Shown: positions 43,600 to 53,936, numbered from the stretch's first letter. The stretch is 64,000 bases of DNA from Pseudomonas sp. GD03944 (GCF_029839275.1 NZ_JAOCAH010000018.1:1-64000), one strand, 5' to 3'. A program made the numbers and translations. The notes: generated by a model from the sequence alone, not told the origin.

Positions 43600-43668
43600 C
43601 AATGGCGGTTCGACGGGTGCGAAGCGCATTTGTTAGAGTGCGACGCAAATCCATGGAAGCCTCACCGC

Positions 43669-44304
43669 ATGCAGCCCCGCGCCGAACAGAAACTGCAAAC
43701 CCGCCACGCCCTCATGGACGCCGCTCGGAGCCTGATGGACAGCGGACGCGGGTTCGGCAGCCTGAGCCTGCGCGAAGTTGCCCGCAGCGCCGGCATCGTG
43801 CCGACGGGGTTCTACCGCCACTTCCAGGACATGGACCAGCTCGGCCTGGCCCTGGTGGCTGAAGTGGGCGAGACCTTTCGCGGCACCATCCGGGTGGTGC
43901 GCCACAACGAATTCGAACTGGGCGGCATCATCGATGCCTCGGTGCGCATCTTCATCGAAGCGGTGGCGGCCAACCGTTCGCAGTTCCTGTTCCTGGCCCG
44001 CGAGCAATACGGCGGTTCGCAGCCCGTGCGCCAGGCCCTGGCGACCCTGCGCGAAGGCATCACCGCCGACCTGGTGGCCGACCTGGCCCTGATGCCGAAA
44101 CTGCAGCACCTGCCCCCCCAGGCCCAGGCGGTGATCGCCGACCTGGTGGTGAAGACCGTGTTCGCAACCCTGCCGGAGCTGATCGACCCGCCGGCCCAGG
44201 CGCTGCCGGCCCACCTGACCCCGGAAGCGAAGATGATCGAGCAATTGCGCTTCATCTTCATCGGCGCCAAGCACTGGCAAGGCCTCGGCCACGTCGCCTC
44301 CTGA
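43669..44304 (+). CDS. desT: DesT, TetR-family regulator of desaturase genes
   Basis: This 211-residue TetR repressor senses the acyl-CoA saturation level and controls desCB. The HTH is LREVARSAGIVPTGFYRHFQDMDQL, and the C-terminal ligand domain contains FLFLAREQYGG. Start MQPRAEQKLQTRHALMD at 43669 was chosen over a longer frame. It is divergent from desC with the operators between. Confidence 0.93.
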   Translation: MQPRAEQKLQTRHALMDAARSLMDSGRGFGSLSLREVARSAGIVPTGFYRHFQDMDQLGLALVAEVGETFRGTIRVVRHNEFELGGIIDASVRIFIEAVAANRSQFLFLAREQYGGSQPVRQALATLREGITADLVADLALMPKLQHLPPQAQAVIADLVVKTVFATLPELIDPPAQALPAHLTPEAKMIEQLRFIFIGAKHWQGLGHVAS

Positions 44305-44453
44305 CTCCTCCTGCCCCGGCGCCCTCCCGCGGCGGCTGCCGGTAAAGCTGTCTCCAAAGGCCACCCGGCTGTCGCGATTCACCCCTCGCCGCTTCGCCTG
44401 TCGTTTGGCATAGTCCCCCGCGTTCGTTGCACACCTTCGCCTGGGGATTCGCC

Positions 44454-45365
44454 ATGCTTCGTGTCGCTCGTTTTCTGCTCGTGCCGCTGTTGTTGATCGC
44501 CATCGCCCTGCTGGTGCTGTCGCAGACCAGCCGGCCCGCCACACCGCCCAAGGTGCTCACCGCCCTGGGGGACCAGCCACTGGTCATCGCCCACCGTGGT
44601 GGCAAGGGCCTGTGGCCGGAGAACAGCCTGTTCGCCTTCGAACGCGCCACCGCGCTCGGGGTGGACATGCTGGAAATGGACCTGCACCTGTCCGCCGACG
44701 GCGAACTGGTGGTGATCCATGACAGCACCCTGGACCGCACCACCAACGGCCAGGGCCCGGTGGCTGCGCTGAACCTCGACCAGTTGCAGTCGCTGGATGC
44801 CGGCTACCGCTGGACCGCCGATGGCGGCCAGAGCTACCCGTACCGCGGCCAGGGCGTGCGCATCCCGACCTTCGACGAGGTGCTGGCGCGTTTTCCCACC
44901 ACGCCCAAGGTCATCGAAATCAAGGAGCCGGATGCCGGCATGGAGGCCCGTCTGTGCGACGCGCTGACAGCCCATGACCAGCTCGACCGGGTGATCGTCG
45001 GCAGTTTCTACGAGCGCAGCCTGCAGCTGTTCCGCGAACAGTGCCCGGCCGTGGCCACGTCCGCCGGTCCCGGCTCGGTGCGCCTGCTGGTGGCCCTGAA
45101 CCTGGTGGGGCTGGGCAGCGTGCTGTCGCCGTCCTACCAGGCGCTGCAGATTCCCGAACGCCACAGCGGCCTGACGGTGGCCAGCGAACGCCTGATGCGC
45201 ACCGCCCAGGCGCGCGGCCTCAATGTGCAACTGTGGACCATCAACGAACAACCGGTCATGCACCGCCTGCTGGACCAGGGTGCCCAGGGGCTGATCACCG
45301 ACTACCCGGATCGCGCCCTGCAACTGCTCGGCCGCTCGACCCGCATCAGCGCCCTCGGCGACTAA
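44454..45365 (+). CDS. Glycerophosphodiester phosphodiesterase, membrane-anchored
   Basis: This 303-residue GDPD enzyme hydrolyses glycerophosphodiesters to glycerol-3-phosphate and an alcohol. The N-terminal hydrophobic segment (LLVPLLLIAIALLVLS) is an anchor or signal. Catalytic motif HRGGKGLWPENSLFAF, metal EMDLHLSADGELVV and HDSTLDRTTNG are intact. Start MLRVARFL at 44454 was chosen. A long non-coding region follows. Confidence 0.9.
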   Translation: MLRVARFLLVPLLLIAIALLVLSQTSRPATPPKVLTALGDQPLVIAHRGGKGLWPENSLFAFERATALGVDMLEMDLHLSADGELVVIHDSTLDRTTNGQGPVAALNLDQLQSLDAGYRWTADGGQSYPYRGQGVRIPTFDEVLARFPTTPKVIEIKEPDAGMEARLCDALTAHDQLDRVIVGSFYERSLQLFREQCPAVATSAGPGSVRLLVALNLVGLGSVLSPSYQALQIPERHSGLTVASERLMRTAQARGLNVQLWTINEQPVMHRLLDQGAQGLITDYPDRALQLLGRSTRISALGD

Positions 45366-46075
45366 CGCCCTGCTCAAAAAAGCGACGACCTCACCAACCC
45401 CACGCCAACCGAGGCGTGGGGCCAGCCATGCGCAGCTTATCCACAGGACTGCCCACAGATTGGCGGGATAACTTATCCACTGCGCACCCTAGCCTCTCCC
45501 CAAGCCGTTGAAATAACTCGTTTATTTCTTGACTTTCACCGCGCGAGCGGCGCCACCCACACCCTGTACAAAAAACAGACACATCCCGCCAAGGCACATC
45601 GTGCGTGGCCTGCAGCGAGGCATACAAGACTTATCAACAGCTCTGCCCACAGCCAGCGTGGACAACTTGCCGGTTTCTGCGCCAACACCGAAAAACGTGG
45701 ATAAGCAACTGTTTTTTCTATAAAAAACAGGTCGATCAAAAAACGTTCAATTACCAGAAACGGCCGATTCACGGCCTCTGCAAGGCGCTGCCACCACCTT
45801 ACCCACAGCACTGTCCACAGCCTTTGTGGGCAACTGCACCGAGCGCTCTATCACGCCTATCGAGACAATCAACGAGCCCTGTCTGCGCCCCTAGGCCTAT
45901 CGTCGACACCTGTTCCCGTGGAGACGTCCCATGTCCGTCAATGACCTGTTACGCAGCCTACTCGCCGCCTACGCTGGCGGTGCCAGTGGGCACGACATCG
46001 AATAGCGCACCACCCTTGGTGGATAGCGCACGACCCGCTACTCTTGGGCGCTTTTTCTGCCCAGGAGACCCACCC
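45366..46075. other. Non-coding region with a cluster of DnaA-box-like sequences
   Basis: About 700 bp without a credible gene. DnaA boxes (consensus TTATCCACA) are TTATCCACA at 45437-45445 (perfect), TTATCCACT 45473-45481, TTATCAACA 45631-45639, TTACCCACA 45799-45807, and on the minus strand TTATCCACG 45696-45704, all 8 of 9 or better. Weaker forms lie at 45657-45665, 45811-45819 and 45825-45833. An AT-rich stretch with a hairpin (45709-45730) sits in the middle. dnaA and dnaN are not near. Replication-related use is inferred. Confidence 0.7.
45709..45730. other. AT-rich hairpin inside the DnaA-box cluster
   Basis: CTGTTTTTT (45709-45717), loop CTAT, AAAAAACAG (45722-45730) is a perfect stem and a locally AT-rich site. 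It could be an unwinding element or a bidirectional terminator. Confidence 0.6.
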
Positions 46076-46663
46076 ATGACCTTGCGCTCGATCTGTGTAT
46101 TCTGCGGCGCCAGCCCCGGCGCCCACCCGATCTACCGACAGGCCGCCGAAGCCCTGGGCCGGCACCTGGCCGAACAGGGTGTGCGGGTGATCTACGGCGG
46201 CGGCGCGGTCGGCCTGATGGGCGTGGTGGCCGATGCCGCCATGGCCGCCGGCGGCGAGGTGGTCGGCATCATTCCGCAGAGCCTCGAGCGGGCGGAAATC
46301 GGCCACACCGGCCTGACCCGCCTGGAAGTGGTCGACACCATGCACACCCGCAAGGCACGCATGGCCGAACTCAGCGATGCGTTCATCGCCCTGCCCGGTG
46401 GCCTCGGCACCCTGGAAGAACTGTTCGAGGTCTGGACCTGGGGCCAGCTCGGCTACCACAGCAAGCCGCTGGGCCTGCTCGACGTCAACGGGTTCTACGC
46501 CAAGCTCGGCGACTTCCTCGATCACCTGGTGCAGGAGCGCTTCGTACGCGCCGAACACCGCGGCATGCTGCAACTGAGCGAAACGCCTGACGACCTGCTG
46601 CACAAGCTGCGCCACTGGCAGCCCAGCGTCGCCCCCAAGTGGGTCGATCGCCAGCCGGAGTGA
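46076..46663 (+). CDS. LOG family protein (cytokinin riboside 5'-monophosphate phosphoribohydrolase type)
   Basis: This 195-residue protein has the LOG family motifs: GGGAVGLMGVVADAAMA (nucleotide loop) and PGGLGTLEELFEVWTWGQLG (PGGxGTxxE), with FCGAS at the start. Members hydrolyse nucleoside monophosphates or have pyrimidine/purine 5'-nucleotide nucleosidase roles. ATG at 46076 has AGGAGA upstream; the in-frame extension to 45605 runs through the DnaA-box cluster and is rejected. Confidence 0.9.
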   Translation: MTLRSICVFCGASPGAHPIYRQAAEALGRHLAEQGVRVIYGGGAVGLMGVVADAAMAAGGEVVGIIPQSLERAEIGHTGLTRLEVVDTMHTRKARMAELSDAFIALPGGLGTLEELFEVWTWGQLGYHSKPLGLLDVNGFYAKLGDFLDHLVQERFVRAEHRGMLQLSETPDDLLHKLRHWQPSVAPKWVDRQPE

Positions 46664-46787
46664 CCCGCTCCGCCCTTGTGTAACGCCCCAGTAGCTGCCG
46701 GCGAGCGCATCACGTATAAACCTGCGTGATTCGCCCCTCGGGCGTGTCCAATCCCCCATTACCGACGTTCCAGGAGAAGGAAATCTT

Positions 46788-47744
<957 letters not shown>

Positions 47745-47753
47745 GGCCGTCGC

Positions 47754-48668
47754 CTACCCGGCCGCCATGTCCGTGGCGGCCACCGGCAGCACCGTGACCT
47801 GCACCTCCGGGTCATGGTGCCCGCCCCCGAGAATCACCCCGCGCAACGGCGACACATCGGCGAAATCCCGGCCCCAGGCCAGGGTGATGTGCTCCAGCGC
47901 CGGCAGCATGTTGTTGGTCGGGTCGAAATCCACCCAGCCCTGTCGCGGGCAGTACACCGACACCCAGGCGTGGGACGCATCGGCACCGATCAGGCGTGGC
48001 TGCCCCGGTGGCGGCTGGGTCAGCAGGTAACCGCTGACATAGCGCGCCGCCAGCCCCCGGGAACGCAGGCAGGCCAGCATCAGGTGCGCGAAGTCCTGGC
48101 AGACCCCGCGGCGCTGCTCCAGCACCTGCAGCAAGGGCGTGGCAACCTGGGTGGCCACCGCATCGAAGGTGAACTCCTCGAAGATCCGCTGCATCAGCGC
48201 CGCCACCGCCACCAGCAGCGGCCGGCCGGGCACGAAGCACTCGGCACCGTACGCCGCGAACGCCTGCTTGAGCCGCACGTAGGGCGATTCGAAACGGTAG
48301 CGGAGCGCCTCCAGTTGTTCAGCCGTCAACGCCTGCCGGCTGTACGCCAGGGCATCGCGCACCTGTTCCCAGGGGGGGGAATCTGCCAGGTCGCGGCTTG
48401 CCCGCGCCAGCACCTCCAGGCGCAGACGGGCGCTGACGCTCAGGGCATCGTGAGGCCGGTCGAAGGCCAGGGTGGTCAGTGGGTTGCCGAACACATCCAG
48501 GGAATCACGGCGCTGACAGGGCTGTGGCGTGACCTCCAATTGTTGCCCATGGCAGACCTGCCAGGCACAGGGTCGCGGCCACAGGTGCGCCAGTTGCCGG
48601 GCCAGCGACACCGGCGCCGCATAGCGATAGTGCGTGTCGTGGAACACCTGGTAGTAGGCGCGGCTCAT
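47754..48668 (-). CDS. Transglutaminase-like cysteine protease/hydrolase
   Basis: This 304-residue protein has an N-terminal bacterial transglutaminase-like beta domain and a C-terminal papain-like core with Cys in RRGVCQDFAHLMLACLRS, His in ADASHAWVSVYCP and Asp in GWVDFDPTNN. It is coupled to the ATP-grasp gene by four-base overlap, the usual pairing. Such pairs are thought to modify peptides or proteins, but no substrate is known. Confidence 0.88.
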   Translation of the reverse strand: MSRAYYQVFHDTHYRYAAPVSLARQLAHLWPRPCAWQVCHGQQLEVTPQPCQRRDSLDVFGNPLTTLAFDRPHDALSVSARLRLEVLARASRDLADSPPWEQVRDALAYSRQALTAEQLEALRYRFESPYVRLKQAFAAYGAECFVPGRPLLVAVAALMQRIFEEFTFDAVATQVATPLLQVLEQRRGVCQDFAHLMLACLRSRGLAARYVSGYLLTQPPPGQPRLIGADASHAWVSVYCPRQGWVDFDPTNNMLPALEHITLAWGRDFADVSPLRGVILGGGHHDPEVQVTVLPVAATDMAAG

Positions 48669-51151
48669 GACGACTGGGTCCGCTGGCTGGCGTCGACATG
48701 GACGAAGAAGCGCAGCCCCAGGTGGTCCGATACGTCCCCGGCGGCCCTGGCGATATCACCCAGCAGGCTCGCCAGGCCATCGAGCACCGCACGTACGCTG
48801 CCCGCGCCGAACAGCGGATTCTCCAGGCTGCCCAGGTTGAACGCGGTCAGTTGCCGCTCCAGACGCTCCAGCTGAACGTCGGCAGGCAGTTCGAAGCGCT
48901 CGTCGAGGCGTTCCAGGGAGCCCACCAGCAGGCGCAGCTGGAACAGCACGGCATGGGGGTTCTGCTCGTCGAGCAGCAGCAGGTCCAGCACCGGTATCAG
49001 CTGCGCCGACGCCAGGTAACGGGTGCGGTAGGTGATGCTGCTGTTGCCCAATTCCAGCAGCCATTCCAGGGCCGACTGGTCGTCCTCGGCACCGCTGCGC
49101 AGGAAGCCGGCGAGGCTGGCGGCGAGGAACTGCAGGCGCTCGATGCAGCGGCCGATCATCAGGAAGCGCCAGCCGTCGTCACGGGTCATGTCGTCGAGGG
49201 CGAAGCCGGACAGCGACGCCAGGGAAATCATCAGCCCGTCCAGGTAATCCAGCAGATCGCCCAGCGGCTTGCCATCCAGTTGCTGGGCCTCGCGCTGCAC
49301 CTGCAGCAGCGCCTGCCAGTTGGCCTGGGACAGCTTGCCGCGCACGCTGCCGGCGGTCCATTGCAGGCGTTGCAGGTTGGCGCGCAGGCTGGACGGCCAT
49401 GCGCTGCCGAGCAGGGCATCCAGCAGGCGCGCCTCCAAGGGACGGCTCTCGTCCCGGGACAGCAGCCCCAGGCGTTCGCCCAGGTTCAGGGCGGTCCGCA
49501 GGGCCTGGGGGTCGTCGTCATCGTCCACGTAGCGCGCCAGCATGATGCGCAGCAGGCGCGCGTTGTCTTCACAGCGCGAGCTGTAGCGGCCGAACCAGAA
49601 CAGGTTTTCCACCACCCGCGACGGCAGATACGGGTCGCTGCGCACCAGGTCGGCCACCCCCAGCGGGCGCGGCCACTGCCAGGGTTCATGCCCGCCGTGG
49701 CGTTCACCCAGCACCCAGGTGTCCTTGCTGGCACCGCCACGCTGCATGGACACCACCTCGGCATCGGCCTCGGCGGCGACCCGGGTCAGGCCGCCGGGCA
49801 ACACCCGGTAGCCGTCGACGCTGGCCACGGCGAAGACCCGCATGCCGATGGCCCGGGGCTGCAATTGCCCATCCGCCGCCTGCCACACCGGTGCCTGGGA
49901 CAGTTGCGCCCGGGCCTGGGCAACATAGGCGTAGGGGCGCGCCCGTAGCCGCTCGGCCAAGGCGCTGCGCTGGGCGTCGTCGAGCGTGCGCCCGAACACC
50001 GGGGCGAAGCTTTGCGACGGAAAACTGGGCCGCACCAGCACCTCATCCAGCCGGGTCAATGCGTCATCCAGGGCCGGCGGCTCGCCGCACCACCAACTGG
50101 CGACGCTCGGCAGCAACAACGGCTCGCCGAGCAAGCGTTCGCTGATCGCCGGCAAGAAGCCCGGCAGCCCGGGGGACTCCAGCACCCCGCTGCCCAGGGC
50201 ATTGGCCACCAGCACCCGCCCCTGGCGCACCGCCTCGAGCAGGCCGGGCACGCCCAGGGCCGAATCGGTGCGCAGCTCCAGCGGGTCGCAGAAGTCGTCG
50301 TCCAGCCGACGCAGCACCGCATGCACCCGGCGCAGGCCGGCCAGGGTCTTGAGGTAGAGGGTGGCATCGCGCACCGTCAGGTCGCTGCCCTCGACCAGCG
50401 GATAGCCGAGCTGGCGCGCCAGGTAGAGGTGTTCGAAATAGCTTTCGTTGAAGCGTCCCGGCGTCAGCAACACCACCAGGGGCGTTTCGCCGTCCGCCGG
50501 CGCCTGGCGGGCCAGGGTGTCCTGCAACGTGCGGAAATACCCGGCCAGGTGCTGCACGTGCAGGTCCCGGTACAGCTCGGGAAAGGCCCGGGACACGATC
50601 TGTCGGTTCTCCAGGGCGTAGCCGGCGCCCGACGGCGCCTGGGTGCGGTCGGCCGTGACCCACCAGCTGCCGTCCGGCGCCCGCGCCAGGTCGACGGCAT
50701 ACAGGTGCAGGAAGGTGCCGCCCGGCGGTTCGATGCCCTGACAGGGCCAGAGAAAGTTGTCATGACCGAACACCAGCTCCGCCGGCAGCAGGCCCTCGGC
50801 GATCAGCGCCTGCGGCCCGTAGAGGTCGGCCAGCACCCGGTTGAGCAGGCTGGCGCGCTGGGTCACACCGGCCGCGACCTGCTGCCACTCATCGGCTGGA
50901 ATCAGGTTCGGCAACAGGTCCAGCTCCCACGGGCGGTCGGCGCCTTCCGGGTCGGCATAGACGTTATAGGTAACGCCGTTTTCCTGGATCTGCCGGTTGA
51001 GCAGGGCCTGCCGCTGCTGCAGGTGCGCCGGGGTGCTGCCCTGCAGGTGCTCGAACAGGGCGCGCCAGTGCGGTCGCACCTGCCCGTCGGCATCGAGCAG
51101 TTCGTGGTAGGCCGTGTCCGTCTGGGGATAACTGGCAAGCAGGTCAGGCAT
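48665..51151 (-). CDS. Circularly permuted ATP-grasp / alpha-E fusion protein
   Basis: This 828-residue protein joins two domains that are often separate. Residues about 1-490 form a circularly permuted type 2 ATP-grasp ligase with GHDNFLWPCQGIEPPGG and LTPGRFNESYFEHLYLARQLGYPLV. From about 515 on is an alpha-E helical domain starting VENLFWFGRYSSRCEDNARLLR. It probably makes an amide bond on an unknown substrate with the transglutaminase. Start MPDLLASYPQ at 51151 was chosen; ribosome-binding site weak. Confidence 0.88.
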   Translation of the reverse strand: MPDLLASYPQTDTAYHELLDADGQVRPHWRALFEHLQGSTPAHLQQRQALLNRQIQENGVTYNVYADPEGADRPWELDLLPNLIPADEWQQVAAGVTQRASLLNRVLADLYGPQALIAEGLLPAELVFGHDNFLWPCQGIEPPGGTFLHLYAVDLARAPDGSWWVTADRTQAPSGAGYALENRQIVSRAFPELYRDLHVQHLAGYFRTLQDTLARQAPADGETPLVVLLTPGRFNESYFEHLYLARQLGYPLVEGSDLTVRDATLYLKTLAGLRRVHAVLRRLDDDFCDPLELRTDSALGVPGLLEAVRQGRVLVANALGSGVLESPGLPGFLPAISERLLGEPLLLPSVASWWCGEPPALDDALTRLDEVLVRPSFPSQSFAPVFGRTLDDAQRSALAERLRARPYAYVAQARAQLSQAPVWQAADGQLQPRAIGMRVFAVASVDGYRVLPGGLTRVAAEADAEVVSMQRGGASKDTWVLGERHGGHEPWQWPRPLGVADLVRSDPYLPSRVVENLFWFGRYSSRCEDNARLLRIMLARYVDDDDDPQALRTALNLGERLGLLSRDESRPLEARLLDALLGSAWPSSLRANLQRLQWTAGSVRGKLSQANWQALLQVQREAQQLDGKPLGDLLDYLDGLMISLASLSGFALDDMTRDDGWRFLMIGRCIERLQFLAASLAGFLRSGAEDDQSALEWLLELGNSSITYRTRYLASAQLIPVLDLLLLDEQNPHAVLFQLRLLVGSLERLDERFELPADVQLERLERQLTAFNLGSLENPLFGAGSVRAVLDGLASLLGDIARAAGDVSDHLGLRFFVHVDASQRTQSS

Positions 51152-51524
51152 GTCGCACTCGGCATCGTGGCAAGTCAGGCACCCGCGGTTCCACGCGGGC
51201 CCGCCGGCAGCGCGGTCGACGGGCTGCTGCCGAGCGACCACCGGTCTGGACTATGGCCGAGACAGGCGCAACGCGCCAGCGGCAGGCGGGTGGACCGCCC
51301 ACCACAAGCACGGGTGATGGGATGCACGGCACGGTGGCCTCCTGAGAACCTGGACAGTGCCGATGCGGCGCAAGACTTATGCCAGTGGCCTGTGCCTGGG
51401 CCACGGCGCAGCAGGCCGGCATGGCGTCCGCACCAGAACGGGGCTCGGCCCGCCCCGCGCCTGGCCCGGCGCACGAAAATGGTCCCTGTACCGGACCTTT
51501 CATGCGGCGACTGCATTGGCGCGC
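51152..51524. other. Intergenic region upstream of the ATP-grasp gene
   Basis: 373 bp between the ATP-grasp start and the cytochrome stop. GC-rich, with no convincing coding frame, RNA or repeat seen. It should hold the promoter of the ATP-grasp/transglutaminase unit. Confidence 0.55.
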
Positions 51525-52640
51525 CTAGCAGTCGCCCTCCAGGCTGGCGATCCAGCGGCGCAGCACCTCGACACCCTGCCCATGGGCGGTGGAGCGCCCC
51601 AGCTCGGGCATCATGATGCTCGGATCGGTGCTTTCCATACGGAACATGATCACCGAGCGGTCCGGCTGCCCCGGATGAATGTCCACCAGGCGATCACCGG
51701 AGCCCTTGCCCGCCGCCACCGGCTGCTTGCATAGGCCGTAGGGGATACCCAGCGGGGTGGCAGGGTCGAGCAGCAGGCCCGAGGTGCGTGCCGGCCCCTG
51801 GGCGTTGTGGCAATGGGCGCAGTTGACGTCCAGGTAGCTGCGCGCCTGGTGCTCCAAGCTTTCGCCCTCGCGAGGCTGCGGCCAGCGGGCATTCTGCGGT
51901 ACCCCGGCAAGGCCTTCCGGCACGCCCTGCAGGTGGCCCAGGCGCTGCCACTGCTCCAGTTGGTTGTGCTCGCCATCGGCGTAAGCGAAGGTCTTGTTCA
52001 GGTGACGGGCCTTGGGTCCCAGCGGGGTAACGCCTTGCCCGGCGCGCTCTTCGTGGCAGCCGGCACACTGGTTGGCGTCCGGCACCTGGTAATCGACCGC
52101 GACCGTTTGGCCGGCTTCGTCATGCAGCTCGAGGTCGAAGCTGGCCCCGGCCCACTCCAGTTGCGCCTCCTGCTGTTTGTCGTCCCAGACGTAGGGCAAG
52201 GCCACCCACCCGTCCTTCTGCCGCAGCAGGATGCGCGTTTCCACCATGTGCACCTGCTTCAGGGCCAGTCCGCGCTTCGGATCGCGCACATCGGCCTGTT
52301 CCAGCAGCAGGCGCCCCTGTTCATCACGGGGGTAGTAGAAGGTCTTGCTCAGCACCGTGCCCACGGGGTAATCGAAGGTGCCTTCGCCGTATTGGGCCGC
52401 CGAGCCGGTCGGCATCCACACCGTGCGGAACTTGTGCGCATGATCGCTGAACAGCGGGGTATTGAGGTCGTAGGGCAGCACCTCCCCCACCGGCTGCAGG
52501 TGCCCATCGACCTGTTGCACCATGCCCCATTCGCTGAGTGTCTGCGGGTAGGCATCCCCCTCCGGCAGATACAACGGTGCAGCCTGCTGCCCGCAACCGC
52601 CGAGCAGTAACGCGATCACGCCCCCCCACGCCCGTTTCAT
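51525..52640 (-). CDS. Dihaem c-type cytochrome lipoprotein (SO2930 type)
   Basis: This 371-residue lipoprotein has lipobox LGGC (Cys16) and two CxxCH haem sites: C192-AG-CH196 and C274-AH-CH278. Related SO2930-type cytochromes lie beside a beta-helix protein in many proteobacteria. It probably carries electrons on the periplasmic face. Start overlaps the end of the beta-helix gene by four bases. Confidence 0.9.
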   Translation of the reverse strand: MKRAWGGVIALLLGGCGQQAAPLYLPEGDAYPQTLSEWGMVQQVDGHLQPVGEVLPYDLNTPLFSDHAHKFRTVWMPTGSAAQYGEGTFDYPVGTVLSKTFYYPRDEQGRLLLEQADVRDPKRGLALKQVHMVETRILLRQKDGWVALPYVWDDKQQEAQLEWAGASFDLELHDEAGQTVAVDYQVPDANQCAGCHEERAGQGVTPLGPKARHLNKTFAYADGEHNQLEQWQRLGHLQGVPEGLAGVPQNARWPQPREGESLEHQARSYLDVNCAHCHNAQGPARTSGLLLDPATPLGIPYGLCKQPVAAGKGSGDRLVDIHPGQPDRSVIMFRMESTDPSIMMPELGRSTAHGQGVEVLRRWIASLEGDC

Positions 52641-53884
52641 GCGTCCTCGCCCACCTCGCCCAGACCGGCCTGCAGTTCCACGCTCGGCAGACGCGGCAGG
52701 GTGCAGCGGTGATGGGTCATGTCCATGCTGATGTTGCTGTAGTTGTTGGGCCCATCGACGTTGATCATCTGCGCCTCGCCGTTATCGATGCAGATGGCGC
52801 GGTCGGCCGGCAGCTTGCCGTCCACCAGCAGCTTGGTGTTCACGTAGCCGTCCCAGAGGATGTCCGGCAGGCGGCCGTTGAGGCCGAACTGGGTGATCTT
52901 CAGCGCCTTGAGTTCCAGGTGATCCGGGCTGTCGCCGGCCGGCCCGAAGCGGTTGCCGTGGATGTAGATGCCTTCCGGATAGGGGTCGAAGGTCTCTGCC
53001 GTGGACAGGTCGGTGTAGCCGGTACTGAAGTAGCTGCTGATGATGACGTTGGCGGTCTTGTGCTCGCCGATATCGTTGTCGAAGATCTCGACGTCGTCGT
53101 TGGAGTTGATCACCACCCCCGAGCCGGCCGGCACACTGGCCACCGGCGTGCCCTTGTGGCCAAAGTTGCGGTGGTTGTTACCCTCGACCTTGTTGCGGTA
53201 GACCCGTGTTACCCGGCCGGCCTGGGGCAGGTTGGGCATGTTGAACACCAGGATGCCGCCGGTGTTACCGGTGGCGACGTTGTCGTAGACGTCGGCGTCG
53301 ACGGTGTTCTCGATCTCGATGCCGGCCACGTTGCGCTCGGCACGGCTGTTGCGCACCACGACGTTGCGCGACTGGCCCACGTAGATGCCGGCATCCGAGG
53401 CGCCAATGGCGACCACGCCGTCGACCAGGGTGTTTTCGGTCTGCACCGGGTAGATGCCGTAGGCGCCGTTCTCGGTCGCCGGGCCGTTGGTCCACTCCGT
53501 GCGCACCCGGCGGATGATGATGTTCTTGCCGCCGACCACCTTGAGCGCGTCGCCCTTGGTGTCTTCCAGGGCGATGTCTTCGATGGTGAAGTCCGAGGCG
53601 TCGACCAGCAGGCCTTCGGCACCGGACTTCTGGCCCTTGAAGTTGAGGATGGTCTTGTCCATCCCGGCGCCGCGGATGGTCACGCCGCTGACCTTCAGGC
53701 TCAGGCTGCGGTCGAGCTGGTAGGTCCCGGCCGGGATCTCGATGACCGTGCCGGCCTTGGCCTTGATCAGCTGCGTCTGCAGGTCTTTCTGGAAGTCCTG
53801 GTTGGCCACCGGGGTGGGCTTTTCTTCACTGCAACCGGCCAGCAGCACGGTCGTGGCGACAAGCGAGGGCAACAGGGCACGCAT
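52637..53884 (-). CDS. Parallel beta-helix lipoprotein
   Basis: This 415-residue lipoprotein has lipobox LAGC, then repeated right-handed beta-helix coils: SGVTIRGAGMDKTILNF, ASDFTIEDIALEDTKGD, QSRNVVVRNSRAERNVAGIEIE, and Asn/Asp-rich turns. The fold often binds or cuts polysaccharides, but no lyase active site is obvious. It precedes the dihaem cytochrome and follows the palindrome at 53907. Confidence 0.9.
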   Translation of the reverse strand: MRALLPSLVATTVLLAGCSEEKPTPVANQDFQKDLQTQLIKAKAGTVIEIPAGTYQLDRSLSLKVSGVTIRGAGMDKTILNFKGQKSGAEGLLVDASDFTIEDIALEDTKGDALKVVGGKNIIIRRVRTEWTNGPATENGAYGIYPVQTENTLVDGVVAIGASDAGIYVGQSRNVVVRNSRAERNVAGIEIENTVDADVYDNVATGNTGGILVFNMPNLPQAGRVTRVYRNKVEGNNHRNFGHKGTPVASVPAGSGVVINSNDDVEIFDNDIGEHKTANVIISSYFSTGYTDLSTAETFDPYPEGIYIHGNRFGPAGDSPDHLELKALKITQFGLNGRLPDILWDGYVNTKLLVDGKLPADRAICIDNGEAQMINVDGPNNYSNISMDMTHHRCTLPRLPSVELQAGLGEVGEDA

Positions 53885-53906
53885 GGGAGCCTCCGGGATT
53901 CTTGTT

Positions 53907-53936
53907 ATTTAATTGGAACTATAGTCCCAATTAAAT
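53907..53936. promoter_or_regulatory. 30-bp near-perfect palindrome upstream of the beta-helix/cytochrome operon
   Basis: ATTTAATTGG on the left and CCAATTAAAT on the right flank AACTATAGTC, giving a 30-base inverted repeat with a single mismatched pair. It lies 23 bp before the start at 53884. This is typical of a TetR- or MarR-type operator, but no regulator gene is next to it. Confidence 0.75.

Noticed and set aside
45605..46075. An in-frame N-terminal extension of the LOG protein through the DnaA-box region
   Set aside because: It translates AT-rich repeats and hairpins, while a good ribosome-binding site and family start lie at 46076.
51144..51503. A 119-codon frame in the intergenic region before the ATP-grasp gene
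   Set aside because: GC-rich low-complexity translation, overlaps the start of the ATP-grasp gene, no ribosome-binding site or domain.
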